NCBI RefSeq assembly: GCF_000016645.1
Contig: NC_009441.1
Location: 2,108,001-2,172,000, forward strand
DNA: 64,000 nucleotides
Reading direction: 5' to 3'
Origin: Flavobacterium johnsoniae UW101
GTDB taxonomy: Bacteria; Bacteroidota; Bacteroidia; Flavobacteriales; Flavobacteriaceae
How positions within the stretch are numbered: the first letter of the stretch is position 1; every line of letters starts with the position of its first letter. Below the pieces are notes generated by a model. It was not told the DNA's origin. It did no database searches and saw only the letters and a program-made list of their open reading frames with translations. Of the stretch, positions 1-7,236 are shown piece after piece. Made by a program: the position numbers and the translations under genes.

Positions 1-549
1 GATTGGCATTTTGCCTAATTTAACTTTTTTTGCTGCCAGATAATCGGCATCGCTGTAATTGAGGTAAATAAGAACCCGATCGTAATATTCGATTTCAACT
101 TCTTTTTTCCAGAAAAAATATTTCTTAATTTTTTCTTTTGCTTTATGATGACCACGGGCATACAATTCGTAATCTTTAAAAGCATTAAAATCAATTGTGA
201 GATTTAAACCAATCAAATCAGATTCCTGAAAGGCTTCTTTTAAAGTTTCTTCGCTGATTCGGTAATAATTGCCGCGTTCTAAAACAGTAAGCAGTGTGTT
301 CTTGAAGATAGAAAAATCGCTTTTGTCAATAAAGCCTTCTCGCTCTCTTTCGCTTAAATCCGGATCATACAAAGCATAGTTCTGCTTTAAGTTTCGGTTT
401 AGATTAAAAGATTCATAATGATAATAATGTTCGATAATTTCGAATAATTTTTTAAAATCATCAGCCTTTTGTTTGTCTTCGGCGAAAGCTGCAATTTGTT
501 GTTCGAGTAAAAATTCCTTATTAAATGGAATATAATGTTCTCGTGTCAT
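1..549 (-). CDS. DUF3754 (TMEM143-type) protein, N-terminal part, runs off left edge
   Basis: I translated this reading frame by hand from the ATG at 549 to the window edge; it is open throughout (183 codons). The protein starts MTREHYIPFNKEF and continues with an alpha-helical segment, a YDPD motif, a NYYRIS segment and a DFNAFKDYELYARG segment, ending near VEIEYYDRVLIYLNYSD. This pattern matches my memory of the DUF3754 family, whose members have a soluble N-terminal domain followed by membrane helices; the membrane part would lie outside the window. Function of the family is unknown. A TAnnTTTG-type -7 box sits about 40 bases upstream on the minus strand. Confidence 0.75.
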   Translation of the reverse strand, partial: MTREHYIPFNKEFLLEQQIAAFAEDKQKADDFKKLFEIIEHYYHYESFNLNRNLKQNYALYDPDLSEREREGFIDKSDFSIFKNTLLTVLERGNYYRISEETLKEAFQESDLIGLNLTIDFNAFKDYELYARGHHKAKEKIKKYFFWKKEVEIEYYDRVLIYLNYSDADYLAAKKVKLGKMPI

Positions 550-587
550 ATCAATGTGGCATTAATTTGTTTTAGGCGTGGATGCCG

Positions 588-595
588 CAAAGATA
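588..595 (-). promoter_or_regulatory. Bacteroidota -7 box for the DUF3754 gene
   Basis: The minus strand reads TATCTTTG, fitting the Bacteroidota -7 consensus TAnnTTTG, 38 bases upstream of the ATG at 549. No clear -33 TTG was found. Confidence 0.5.
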
Positions 596-641
596 TGCTT
601 TTGTTTCAAGTTTTTTGAAGCTTTTAATGTTGTATAAAAAC

Positions 642-669
642 AAAAGCCGTAAGATGATTTTACGGCTTT
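642..669 (-). terminator. Rho-independent terminator-like hairpin
   Basis: Ten-base arms AAAGCCGTAA and TTACGGCTTT flank a short loop, and on the minus strand the stem is followed by a T-rich run. It would serve the minus-strand gene ending at 848, although it lies about 180 bases beyond its stop. The rest of 550-847 shows no gene. Confidence 0.55.
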
Positions 670-847
670 GCTTTCCTAGGGACATACATTAAACAAGCCC
701 GGATTAGCTGCCTGCCTAATTTTGTAATTAAGATTTAAGTCCTCTCATATAGCGTATTTAGAAAGATAGCGGATTTCTAAACACATTTTATGAATACTCC
801 TGGCGAAAGAGCTTTTTGGACTATTATGATCCCTGGTAAATTGTATA

Positions 848-1075
848 TTAAAGTTTATTTTGTTCGTCTCTTAATCTTTTGGCCTGACTTTCTCGTACTA
901 TTTTATATTCATTGTCAAGCCTTTTGTATTCTGCCTTAATAATGTCGCATATAATGCCTGTACGGTCGCCTCTAATGGATTTTCGAATATAATCGTAAGA
1001 ATAACCGTGTTTTTCTTTAATAATCTTTAACACTTCTTGGTTGTAACTTGGCTGAGATTTTATATTTTTGTCCAT
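848..1075 (-). CDS. Small hypothetical protein, 75 aa
   Basis: A short, charged, helical protein beginning MDKNIKSQPSYNQEVL, with the segment GYSYDYIRKSIRGDRTG in the middle. That middle segment resembles a small DNA-binding helix-turn-helix (residues about 24-45), followed by a lysine/arginine-rich helical tail. It is transcribed divergently from the S24-type regulator that begins 92 bases away, and that spacing supports a shared promoter region and perhaps a shared regulatory role. I do not recognise a named family. Codon use is normal for the window, and the ATG and stop are clean. The reading is moderately secure because of its position in an otherwise empty divergent intergenic stretch. 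Confidence 0.55.
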   Translation of the reverse strand: MDKNIKSQPSYNQEVLKIIKEKHGYSYDYIRKSIRGDRTGIICDIIKAEYKRLDNEYKIVRESQAKRLRDEQNKL

Positions 1076-1167
1076 TGCATTTTTTGTATTAAAAGTAAGA
1101 CAAATATACGTAGGATATTTCTTATTCGCAAATAATTGTAAGATATTTTATAAAATAAAAGTAAACT

Positions 1168-1860
1168 ATGGCGGAAAATACACTTAAAAGGATTAAACAG
1201 TATTTGGATTACAAAGGTATTAGAATTAGAGCTTTTGAAAGAGTGGTGGGAATGTCTAATGGTTCATTTGCCAGTCAGTTAAAGAATGACAAAACGATTG
1301 GTGTAGATAAATTAGAAAATATCTTACACCAGTATCCTGATATCAATTCAGAATGGCTTTTAAAAGGCAATGGCGATATGCTTTTGTATGATACTGTAAA
1401 TGAAGGGCGGGCATTTTACAGAAAAACAGAAAAAACGCAAAGCCGTAATATTCCGGTTTATGATATAGAAACTACCGCAGAAATTGCTGATTTGCTTGGA
1501 GAAACGAATTCTCAAAAACCTATAAGTTTTTTAAATGTTCCCAGAATTTCTCAATATGACGGGGCTTTGTATTTATTAGACGATAGCATGTATCCGTTAT
1601 TAAAAAGCGGCGACATTGTGGTCTACAAAAAAATAAATAATCTGGAAAATAATATTATCTGGGGCGAAATGTATTTAATATACGTAAGCAGTGATAATAA
1701 TGAATTTTTCTTAATTAGGTATTTAAGACAATCTGAACGCGAAGGATATGCACAGTTTGCGGCTTATAATTCGCATTATCAAACGCAGGAATTTCCAATT
1801 AGCAGCATAAAAGCAATTGCATTAATAAAAGCATCGGTTAGGGTTAATTCTCTGTTTTAA
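1168..1860 (+). CDS. XRE-type HTH regulator with S24/LexA-like C-terminal domain
   Basis: The N-terminal part (residues about 3-70) is a Cro/CI-type helix-turn-helix: KRIKQYLDYKGIRIRAFE, then VVGMSNGSFASQLKND. It ends with the EWLLKGNGDML segment often seen in Bacteroidota phage-repressor-like proteins. The C-terminal part (about 110-225) has the S24 peptidase fold signature YLLDDSMYPLLKSGDIVVY, with the expected nucleophile Ser in DSM. The position where LexA/UmuD carry the general-base Lys appears to be Arg (FFLIRYLRQ), so self-cleavage is doubtful. Family knowledge makes it a DNA-binding repressor responding to stress or peptide signals. Its target is unknown; the divergent small gene at 848-1075 is the obvious candidate. 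A hairpin terminator follows. Confidence 0.85.
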   Translation: MAENTLKRIKQYLDYKGIRIRAFERVVGMSNGSFASQLKNDKTIGVDKLENILHQYPDINSEWLLKGNGDMLLYDTVNEGRAFYRKTEKTQSRNIPVYDIETTAEIADLLGETNSQKPISFLNVPRISQYDGALYLLDDSMYPLLKSGDIVVYKKINNLENNIIWGEMYLIYVSSDNNEFFLIRYLRQSEREGYAQFAAYNSHYQTQEFPISSIKAIALIKASVRVNSLF

Positions 1861-1884
1861 ATTTAGACAGAATTCAAAAAAAGA

Positions 1885-1929
1885 AAAGTGGGATTTCTAA
1901 TCGTTACCAGCGATTTGAAATCCCACTTT
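1885..1929 (+). terminator. Terminator-like hairpin after the S24-type regulator
   Basis: Arms AAAGTGGGATTTC and GAAATCCCACTTT (13 bp, perfect) enclose a 19-base loop, followed by CTTGTT on the plus strand. The stem starts 25 bases after the stop codon. The remaining DNA up to 2091 contains nothing I can name. Confidence 0.7.
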
Positions 1930-2091
1930 CTTGTTCCAAAAAAAAAGTGACAAAATTTAACAAGCTTTCTTGCGAAAAACTATATTCTAAAATTAAAAAA
2001 ATTATTGCATGCAATGATACGCCTAAATAATGTTTAGACACCGAGTATTTATACCTGTTTTTTGTATATTAAGGTATAAAAGACGCGAAGA

Positions 2092-2556
2092 TTAATTAAG
2101 TTCAGATTTTTTTAATTCGATTACTCTTTCGATGTATTGTATGAGGTTTTCTCTTTCTAATGAAAATAAAGCTGTTTCTTCTTCAGTTTTTAGATACAAA
2201 TCAGCAATACTTTCTGCATCCATGTTTTTGGTTTGATAATGGTGCAGGGCATATAATATAAGATTATCTACAAAAAGCTCTTTTTGACGTCCTTTTTCGA
2301 GAGTTTCAGGGTCAGCATTTTTAATTTTTTCTATTTCAGATTCGGGTAAATCTATTGTGAGGTAAGTCGTGTCTACAGGAACTTTTGAAAGTATTTCGGG
2401 AGTAGTTCTTCCCGAAGCATTGCAATAGGCACAAGGTGCGGGAACCCATTTTAATTGTTTATTTAAACGTCGAATATCCTCCCAGTCTACAAAACCTTTT
2501 CCGAGGCATCTGGGGCATTCTAAATCTGATTTTTTAAATAAATTAAAAAAGAACAT
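2092..2556 (-). CDS. Hypothetical protein with DnaJ-like zinc finger, 154 aa
   Basis: Near the N-terminus there are two CxxC pairs, CPRCLGKGFV (residues about 14-23) and CAYCNASGR (about 42-50). They are arranged like the CxxCxGxG zinc-binding repeats of DnaJ, and probably bind one zinc ion. The rest is helical and acidic with no membrane segment or signal peptide. The N-terminal MFFFNLFKK is basic and hydrophobic but too short for a signal. I cannot assign a function; zinc-ribbon proteins of this size are often chaperone or nucleic-acid accessory factors. It stands alone, separated from both neighbours by more than 200 bases. Confidence is high that the gene is real and low for any role. Confidence 0.75.
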   Translation of the reverse strand: MFFFNLFKKSDLECPRCLGKGFVDWEDIRRLNKQLKWVPAPCAYCNASGRTTPEILSKVPVDTTYLTIDLPESEIEKIKNADPETLEKGRQKELFVDNLILYALHHYQTKNMDAESIADLYLKTEEETALFSLERENLIQYIERVIELKKSELN

Positions 2557-2796
2557 TTTGCTGAAAATTTTGGTTAGTGGTTTGTGAGTGCGAAGATACT
2601 TAGTTTATGTAAGAAAATTATTTTATAGGTCTTATTTTTTAGGAAGAAAGATTTTTAACAAAAATCTGTACTTTCTTGAACTATATACTTTTCTGGTTTG
2701 GCTGTGTTTTTATTTCTTCAAACCAATAAATTTAAACATGGATATTCAATAACTATTCTGTAAAGAATATGCAAAGCATTTTACTGCTGATTGTTA

Positions 2797-2804
2797 TAAA
2801 TTTG
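2797..2804 (+). promoter_or_regulatory. Bacteroidota -7 box for the DoxX-like gene
   Basis: TAAATTTG fits TAnnTTTG and lies about 45 bases before the start codon of the DoxX-like gene. The rest of the 2557-2843 gap is AT-rich with no gene visible. Confidence 0.4.
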
Positions 2805-2849
2805 AAAGAAGATTTTTATGATTTTAACTCGTAAACCAATTATGTGAAA

Positions 2850-3266
2850 ATGGAAAATATACAGACAACCAAAACGCAGAATTTCTTTAGAATCCTATTG
2901 GGGCTTTTTATGATTACAGCAGCAATAGGACATTTTACTTTTCAAAGAGCCGATTTTCAGGCGCAGGTTCCAAATTGGGTGCCGCTCGATAAAGACCTTG
3001 TTGTAATTCTTTCCGGAGTTGTAGAAATAGCTTTGGGACTTAGTATGTTATTTTTAACACGATATAAAGTGTTTGTGGGCATTGCGCTGGCTGTGTTTTA
3101 CATTTTAGTTTTTCCGGGAAATATCGCTCAATATTTAAACAAAACGCCCGCATTTGGACTCGATACAGATCAGGCGCGTTTAATAAGATTGTTTTTTCAG
3201 CCCGTTTTAATTTTTCTGACTTTGTGGTCTACTGGGGCGATTACGTATTTTAAAAGGAAATTCTGA
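2850..3266 (+). CDS. DoxX-like integral membrane protein
   Basis: Four hydrophobic segments can be read: LGLFMITAAIGHFTF near residue 15, VVILSGVVEIALGLSMLFL near 50, VFVGIALAVFYILVFPGNIAQY near 75, and VLIFLTLWSTGAITYF near the end. The pattern GHF in helix 1, VEIALG in helix 2 and FPGNIAQY after helix 3 is characteristic of the DoxX / MauE-like membrane family. Members are found in redox and thiosulfate-related contexts, but many have unknown roles. I chose the ATG at 2850; a GTG at 2844 in the same frame is an alternative that adds two residues. There is no operon partner; a candidate structured RNA begins about 70 bases downstream. Confidence 0.8.
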   Translation: MENIQTTKTQNFFRILLGLFMITAAIGHFTFQRADFQAQVPNWVPLDKDLVVILSGVVEIALGLSMLFLTRYKVFVGIALAVFYILVFPGNIAQYLNKTPAFGLDTDQARLIRLFFQPVLIFLTLWSTGAITYFKRKF

Positions 3267-3316
3267 AACTTAAATTTGTAAGAAAATATCTTATTTTTTT
3301 ATTCTTTGTATAGCTT

Positions 3317-3324
3317 TAATTTTG
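3317..3324 (+). promoter_or_regulatory. -7 box in front of the candidate structured RNA
   Basis: TAATTTTG fits TAnnTTTG. A transcript starting 5-8 bases downstream would begin about where the first long stem at 3338 starts. No convincing -33 TTG is present at the usual distance. Confidence 0.45.
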
Positions 3325-3337
3325 TACGTTTGTCATC

Positions 3338-3480
3338 GACAAAACATTTTTTAGGATTATATACTGAGACTTTTCAAAGTTTTATATAATCGAAGCCCTC
3401 ATTCACGTTGCTGGAGCTAGTGATAGCCCTAATCTCATTCCTAAGGAATGTTTTGTCACAACCGAAGATGAGGGTTTCGT
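3338..3480 (+). ncRNA. Candidate structured RNA or leader with interlocked stems (pseudoknot)
   Basis: Stem A pairs 3338-3356 with 3439-3457 over 19 positions. Stem C pairs 3391-3402 with 3468-3479 over 12 positions. The two stems cross, giving an H-type pseudoknot topology. All three positions that deviate from Watson-Crick pairing become G-U pairs in a plus-strand RNA, whereas a minus-strand RNA would have A-C mismatches. Inside lie an AT hairpin (3356-3363 with 3383-3390) and a 4-bp hairpin GCTA/TAGC closed by a GTGA (GNRA-type) loop at 3416-3427. The structure ends 22 bases before the ATG at 3502, so a cis-regulatory leader or a small RNA are both possible. I do not recognise it as a known class. 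Confidence 0.45.
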
Positions 3481-3501
3481 GCGTTTTAATATTTTCAGAA
3501 C

Positions 3502-3783
3502 ATGACAAAAGAAAATCAAAAAACACACCGCGACGTAATGCGGTCAGTAGCCATTTTCGTCTCAAACTTAAGTTATGATGGCGATTTTCAAAAACACCCC
3601 ATGTATTTGCAAGAAGTTTTCGAAGTCTTGCTCAATACCGAATTTGGGAACGATCTCATTTTAAGGCAAAAAATGCTAACCTGTCTTAAAACCAGCAGAG
3701 ATTTGGTTAAAGTTTTATCTCAGTTTACAGATAAACAAATTCAAAAAGCCTGCGATAATGTAATAATGGTCAAAGCAATTTAG
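3502..3783 (+). CDS. Hypothetical protein, 93 aa
   Basis: A small soluble protein starting MTKENQKTHRDVMRSVAIF with no signal peptide or membrane helix; it looks all-alpha, with helices around residues 8-20, 33-45, 50-70 and 75-92. I do not recognise the family. It follows the candidate structured RNA at 3338-3480 by 22 bases and ends 20 bases before a strong terminator hairpin, so promoter, leader, gene and terminator together look like a self-contained transcription unit. Real gene likely; function unknown. Confidence 0.6.
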   Translation: MTKENQKTHRDVMRSVAIFVSNLSYDGDFQKHPMYLQEVFEVLLNTEFGNDLILRQKMLTCLKTSRDLVKVLSQFTDKQIQKACDNVIMVKAI

Positions 3784-3803
3784 GTTTTGTTATTCTAAAA
3801 ATT

Positions 3804-3833
3804 AAAAGCTCCGTTATTGCGGAGCTTTTTTTT
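3804..3833 (+). terminator. Rho-independent terminator
   Basis: Arms AAAAGCTCCG and CGGAGCTTTT around a 6-base loop, followed by a T run. It closes the 93-codon gene. Confidence 0.8.
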
Positions 3834-3868
3834 GTTTTAGTTTGAAAGATTAGCTTTTTCTATTGCTG

Positions 3869-3902
3869 GCGTTCACGAGCGAGACGCTCGCGCTAGCGGG
3901 GA
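3869..3902 (+). repeat. REP-like palindromic element, copy 1
   Basis: Contains the hairpin GAGCG-AGA-CGCTC followed by the palindrome CGCTAGCG. A degenerate direct copy lies at 4379-4412, so the two copies bracket the small secreted-protein gene at 3936-4322, each just past the 3-prime end of a minus-strand gene. Confidence 0.65.
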
Positions 3903-3935
3903 GATTAATTGCTTTAGGAGGAAGCGTTAAAAGAA

Positions 3936-4322
3936 TTACAGTAGAAACTTTGTCCATGTTACATCTACTTCAGAAGGAAAATCTGCAAAGATTAGAGTTT
4001 TGCCTAATTTGTCATAGATAAATATACTTTTTCTATATTCACCTCTGAAAATATCTTTTTCTACAGCAATACAATAGTACCAAATAGAATTTATACCATT
4101 GTATGCTTTTGTTTCTGATCTTTCAATTCTTCTGATTAGATCTTTTGTATTATTATTTGCGTAATTTTTTAATATAATTTCGGAGTCAGTTATTGTTATT
4201 TTCGTTTCTTGCGTTTTGTCTACAATATTAGATTCTTTCTTTATAAAAGAATGTGATTTTAATTCTTGTCCATTGGCAAAATTAAAAAGGAATATTAAAA
4301 ATAGGATATAGATTGTTTTCAT
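3936..4322 (-). CDS. Small secreted protein of unknown function, 128 aa
   Basis: The N-terminus MKTIYILFLIFLFNFANGQ is a clear Sec signal peptide with cleavage expected near ANGQ-E, giving a mature protein of about 110 residues in the periplasm or outside. The mature part is lysine- and glutamate-rich with likely beta structure (TKITITDSEIIL, KSIFIYDKLGKTLIFADF). It does not match a family I recognise. It lies downstream of the CD-NTase gene on the same strand, separated by 118 bases that contain a REP-like repeat, so co-transcription is possible but not evident. Probably an independent gene rather than part of the defence pair. Confidence 0.6.
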   Translation of the reverse strand: MKTIYILFLIFLFNFANGQELKSHSFIKKESNIVDKTQETKITITDSEIILKNYANNNTKDLIRRIERSETKAYNGINSIWYYCIAVEKDIFRGEYRKSIFIYDKLGKTLIFADFPSEVDVTWTKFLL

Positions 4323-4378
4323 TTTGATTTATTTTTTAATCTGAGCGTGTTTCTTGTCTAAACACATAAAAATACTTT

Positions 4379-4412
4379 GCGTTCATGAGCAAGACGTTAG
4401 CGCTAGTGGAGG
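4379..4412 (+). repeat. REP-like element, copy 2 (degenerate)
   Basis: Shares the core GCGTTCAnGAGCnAGACG and GCGCTAG with copy 1 at 3869-3902, but the hairpin arms have diverged. Same orientation as copy 1. Confidence 0.5.
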
Positions 4413-4440
4413 AAAAATTAATTATCTTAAAAGGCGTAAT

Positions 4441-5769
4441 TTAATTTTTTACTATTACATTTACTCTGTCACGTGCAATACATATATTATTTTTTACAGC
4501 AAAACAATCAACATAATGAGAGCCTAGGTAGGCTGTAGTTTCTACTTTTTGATATGTATTGTGATCAGTTATTTCACCTCGAGGTTCCGGAGAGTTATTG
4601 TCGTTTTTTACTTTCCATTTTAGTATTTCTGCATTTGTTGTATTTTGAATTACTTTAAATTCAATACTATTTTTATTATCAACAATACCATTTGCGAGTT
4701 TTAAGTTGGCCTTAAATTTTCGAAACCCATCAAATTTTTCAACAAATCCGTCTATATCCAGCTTTAAGGAACTATCAATAAGAATTGGGATCTTTTGATC
4801 AAAGAGATAAGTTTCAGTTTCGCTTTTCCTTTTGTAAAAGCCTGAATCAATTATAGATCTAATACACGGGTTTAAATCGATGTTTTCAAGTGCAATTAGA
4901 ATTGCATCTATTGCTTCATTTATTATTTTATATTGATTTTCGCTTAGCTCTGATAAATATTCATCTATACATTTATTAGCATTAGCACGGTCTGGAATAT
5001 TAGGTTGCTCAATATTTTTTTTAAGAGAAGTAAAAAAAGTGAAAATGCTTTCAAAGATGTCTTGATATGGGTTAATCAAATAATCTCTAGTTATTAGTTG
5101 CTCTAAATGGAAAGATTTTAATTTGAAATCATCGTTTTTTTCTTTACAGTTATGTTTCCATCCCTTTACAAATTTCACACTTTTTCTAAAATCTTCATTT
5201 ATTTGATTCAATGAAGTAGCAACTTCTATGTATCCTAACGGATCAGTTTTTATCCAAATAATTTTAGAATTATTTAGTTGTTTAGTTCTGTAATATTCTT
5301 GTCTTTTTTGTCCACGATTCTGTTTAATTATTTCTGGTACATAAAACATGTCTTTTTTAAATTCATTTTGATCTTTTTTTAAGGCAGGAACTAAATCAAC
5401 AGCAAATACTTCAATTTTATCATCTAAATATCTAAATGATATTGAATGAGTTTGTACAGTTATCTCAATGTTGTATTTTGTGGGATTTTTGTATTCTTTT
5501 TCGAATTTGTCAGCTAAATTATTTAAATCGCTAAATGGTTCAATATTACTTGATTGCCAATCGCCTAGAATATAGAGTATATCTAAATCGTGAAGTGGCC
5601 GTATAGCTGTGTATCTTGGATATGAGCCAATTTGAATACAATTATTTACTCCTAACAAATCATTGAAAGATTGATAGATTTTAGACACGAATTGAATATC
5701 ACTCATTGTTGGAGATAGTTTTTCTCTCACGTAAGTTCTAATTAGGGAACTTATTTTATCTTTTTTCAT
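4441..5769 (-). CDS. CD-NTase-like nucleotidyltransferase with C-terminal AGS-C sensor domain (CBASS synthase candidate)
   Basis: The nucleotidyltransferase core is visible: GSYPRYTA at residues 48-55, D61 and D63 in HDLDILYI, and a third acidic residue D125 in VFAVDLVPA. This is the GS...DxD...D arrangement of DNA polymerase beta-type and cGAS/DncV-like enzymes. The C-terminal 70 residues (LKWKVKNDN, PRGEI, YLGSHYVDCFAV, CIARDRV) match what I know of the AGS-C domain, found attached to SMODS/CD-NTase and cyclase proteins in phage-defence loci. Such enzymes make cyclic oligonucleotides on phage infection. Its start overlaps the end of the upstream membrane-protein gene by 14 bases, implying translational coupling. 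No Cap2/Cap3 ancillary genes are adjacent, so this would be a minimal (type I-like) arrangement. The product nucleotide cannot be predicted. Confidence 0.85.
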   Translation of the reverse strand: MKKDKISSLIRTYVREKLSPTMSDIQFVSKIYQSFNDLLGVNNCIQIGSYPRYTAIRPLHDLDILYILGDWQSSNIEPFSDLNNLADKFEKEYKNPTKYNIEITVQTHSISFRYLDDKIEVFAVDLVPALKKDQNEFKKDMFYVPEIIKQNRGQKRQEYYRTKQLNNSKIIWIKTDPLGYIEVATSLNQINEDFRKSVKFVKGWKHNCKEKNDDFKLKSFHLEQLITRDYLINPYQDIFESIFTFFTSLKKNIEQPNIPDRANANKCIDEYLSELSENQYKIINEAIDAILIALENIDLNPCIRSIIDSGFYKRKSETETYLFDQKIPILIDSSLKLDIDGFVEKFDGFRKFKANLKLANGIVDNKNSIEFKVIQNTTNAEILKWKVKNDNNSPEPRGEITDHNTYQKVETTAYLGSHYVDCFAVKNNICIARDRVNVIVKN

Positions 5770-6277
5770 AGCTACTTGTTGTTATCATTGAGGTAATAAT
5801 GTCATTTAACAGCCTTCCTCGAAAATTAACTACTATTGAATTTCTGTTTTCATTTATTTCATCCATAACTTGTTGCTCTATTCGGCCATCTTTTTGCGGA
5901 GCATATATAATAAGAGAATCACTGTCTTTCTTGCACTTTAAAATTTCAGGAATTCTATCAGAAAACTCAATATAATTAACAAGCATCATTGTATGTCTTT
6001 CTCCTTTTTTCATTGCATTAATTGATATTCGCTCAATGTTTTTTTCTTTGAAGAGTCCTGAATCTAAGAGTAAATCTTTTAAATTGTCAAATTCTTGTTC
6101 AGCATAAATTGCAATTTTTTTATTTGACAAACCTTTGCCAAGTCTAATCCAAATGGGTATAATACCTGTGAAAATAATATATGTACTGTATAGAAATGCG
6201 AGGATTGCAATTAAAGTGCTTATTCCTCCGACTATTATAAAAAAAGGATGATCAAAAAACGCTGTAATTTTTTCCAT
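5756..6277 (-). CDS. Membrane-anchored small protein, putative CBASS effector
   Basis: 173 residues with one strong membrane helix (about 12-38: FFIIVGGISTLIAILAFLYS and following), so the remainder is probably cytoplasmic. The soluble part looks like an alpha/beta (Rossmann-like) domain: strand KKIAIYA, helix FDNLKDLLLDSGL, strand DSLIIYAP, helix GRIEQQVMDEIN, strand NSIVVNFRG, final helix. I could not match it to Cap15, phospholipase, nuclease, TIR or SAVED effectors. It is the first gene of the unit and its stop overlaps the CD-NTase start by 14 bases. The inferred role is to bind the synthase's nucleotide signal through the soluble domain and disrupt the inner membrane. Function is inferred from context only. 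Confidence 0.6.
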   Translation of the reverse strand: MEKITAFFDHPFFIIVGGISTLIAILAFLYSTYIIFTGIIPIWIRLGKGLSNKKIAIYAEQEFDNLKDLLLDSGLFKEKNIERISINAMKKGERHTMMLVNYIEFSDRIPEILKCKKDSDSLIIYAPQKDGRIEQQVMDEINENRNSIVVNFRGRLLNDIITSMITTSSYEKR

Positions 6278-6454
6278 ATGTGTTAATTGTTGAATTATTT
6301 AATAAATTATTTGATTGAACAAAAAACAAATTTTATTATTTTATTATTTCCAATTTTACGGAAATCCATAATTCAACAAATTTATTTTCAAACAATTATA
6401 CCAATAAATAAAAACTCCTCACCAAGTACTTCTACGCATTTTAGAAAAACATTA

Positions 6455-6492
6455 AAAACAAAAAAAGCCCAACTTAAAGAGTCGAGCTTTTC
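6455..6492 (-). terminator. Terminator-like hairpin of the LytTR operon
   Basis: On the minus strand an AGCTCGACT / AGTTGGGCT imperfect stem is followed by a long T run, about 30 bases past the stop of the response regulator. The surrounding 6278-6522 is very AT-rich; a 72-codon plus-strand frame there is not credible as a gene. Confidence 0.6.
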
Positions 6493-6522
6493 AAAAATTA
6501 TCTAATTATCAAAATTGACAAA

Positions 6523-7236
6523 TTATCTAATTGTCAGATTATCCAATAAAATTTGATATTTCCTTCCCACAGGAATAATTTCTCCATTTGACATGGTAAG
6601 ATTTTTAAAAGTAACTGCCGAGATTTTGTTTGCGTTTACGATATAGGAACGATGCACTTGTACAAAACTTGTGCTGTCAATTTCTGAGGCAATGCTCGAA
6701 AGCGAACCGTAAATAATATGAGGTAAATTGTGTTTTGTGCTGTAAAGTTTCATGTAATTGCCCAGGCTTTCGATATAAATAATATCACAAAGAGGCATAT
6801 CAATTGTTTGTCCGTTTAAGCGGTAAGAAAAAGTTTTTGAGTTTGTATTACTTTCTTTTTTTAAGCTGTTGCCAGAGAAATAGGTTTTGGCTTTTTCTAT
6901 GGCTTTGGCAAATTTTTCGGGCGAAATGGGTTTTAGTAAATAATCGATCGCATCGTTTTGGTAAGCCGAAAGTGCAAAATCAGAATAAGCAGTGGTTACA
7001 ATTGTAAGCGGTCGGTTGGGCTGCAGTTCCATTAATTCTACACCCGAAATTACAGGCATATTAATGTCCAGAAAAATAATGTCGTATTGGTTGGCGTTAA
7101 GCAGTTTTAGAGCTTCCATACCGCTAAAAGCGCTTCCGGAATGTTCCAGTTCGTTAAATTTTGAGATGTGCGAAATGAGCGCTTTGTGCGCCGGCGATTC
7201 GTCATCGACTATAAGACAGCGGTAGGTAAGTGCCAT
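6523..7236 (-). CDS. LytTR-family response regulator
   Basis: Receiver domain at residues about 5-120 with acidic pair D11/D12, phospho-acceptor D57 in IIFLDINMP, a conserved TTAYSDFAL and LLKPIS with the conserved Lys. A LytTR DNA-binding domain follows (about 135-235), with FSYRLNGQ, IIYIESLGNYMKLYS, FVQVHRSYIVN and GRKY. It would bind direct-repeat sites as a beta-strand-based DNA binder. Its start overlaps the histidine kinase end by 28 bases, so the kinase gene lies first in a two-gene operon. The likely target is the divergent outer-membrane protein gene at 8389, which carries a direct repeat of the expected geometry. Confidence 0.93.
   Translation of the reverse strand: MALTYRCLIVDDESPAHKALISHISKFNELEHSGSAFSGMEALKLLNANQYDIIFLDINMPVISGVELMELQPNRPLTIVTTAYSDFALSAYQNDAIDYLLKPISPEKFAKAIEKAKTYFSGNSLKKESNTNSKTFSYRLNGQTIDMPLCDIIYIESLGNYMKLYSTKHNLPHIIYGSLSSIASEIDSTSFVQVHRSYIVNANKISAVTFKNLTMSNGEIIPVGRKYQILLDNLTIR

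Noticed and set aside
3374..3565. 63-codon minus-strand frame over the structured RNA region
   Set aside because: It crosses the start of the 93-codon gene in antisense and has no family features. The structure explains the region better.
3936..4322. Third gene of the CBASS-like operon
   Set aside because: It is separated from the CD-NTase by 118 bases with a REP-like repeat, and encodes an exported protein; nothing ties it to the defence pair.
6287..6505. 72-codon plus-strand open frame
   Set aside because: It lies in very AT-rich DNA, has low-complexity composition and covers the minus-strand terminator of the LytTR operon, so it is unlikely to be translated.
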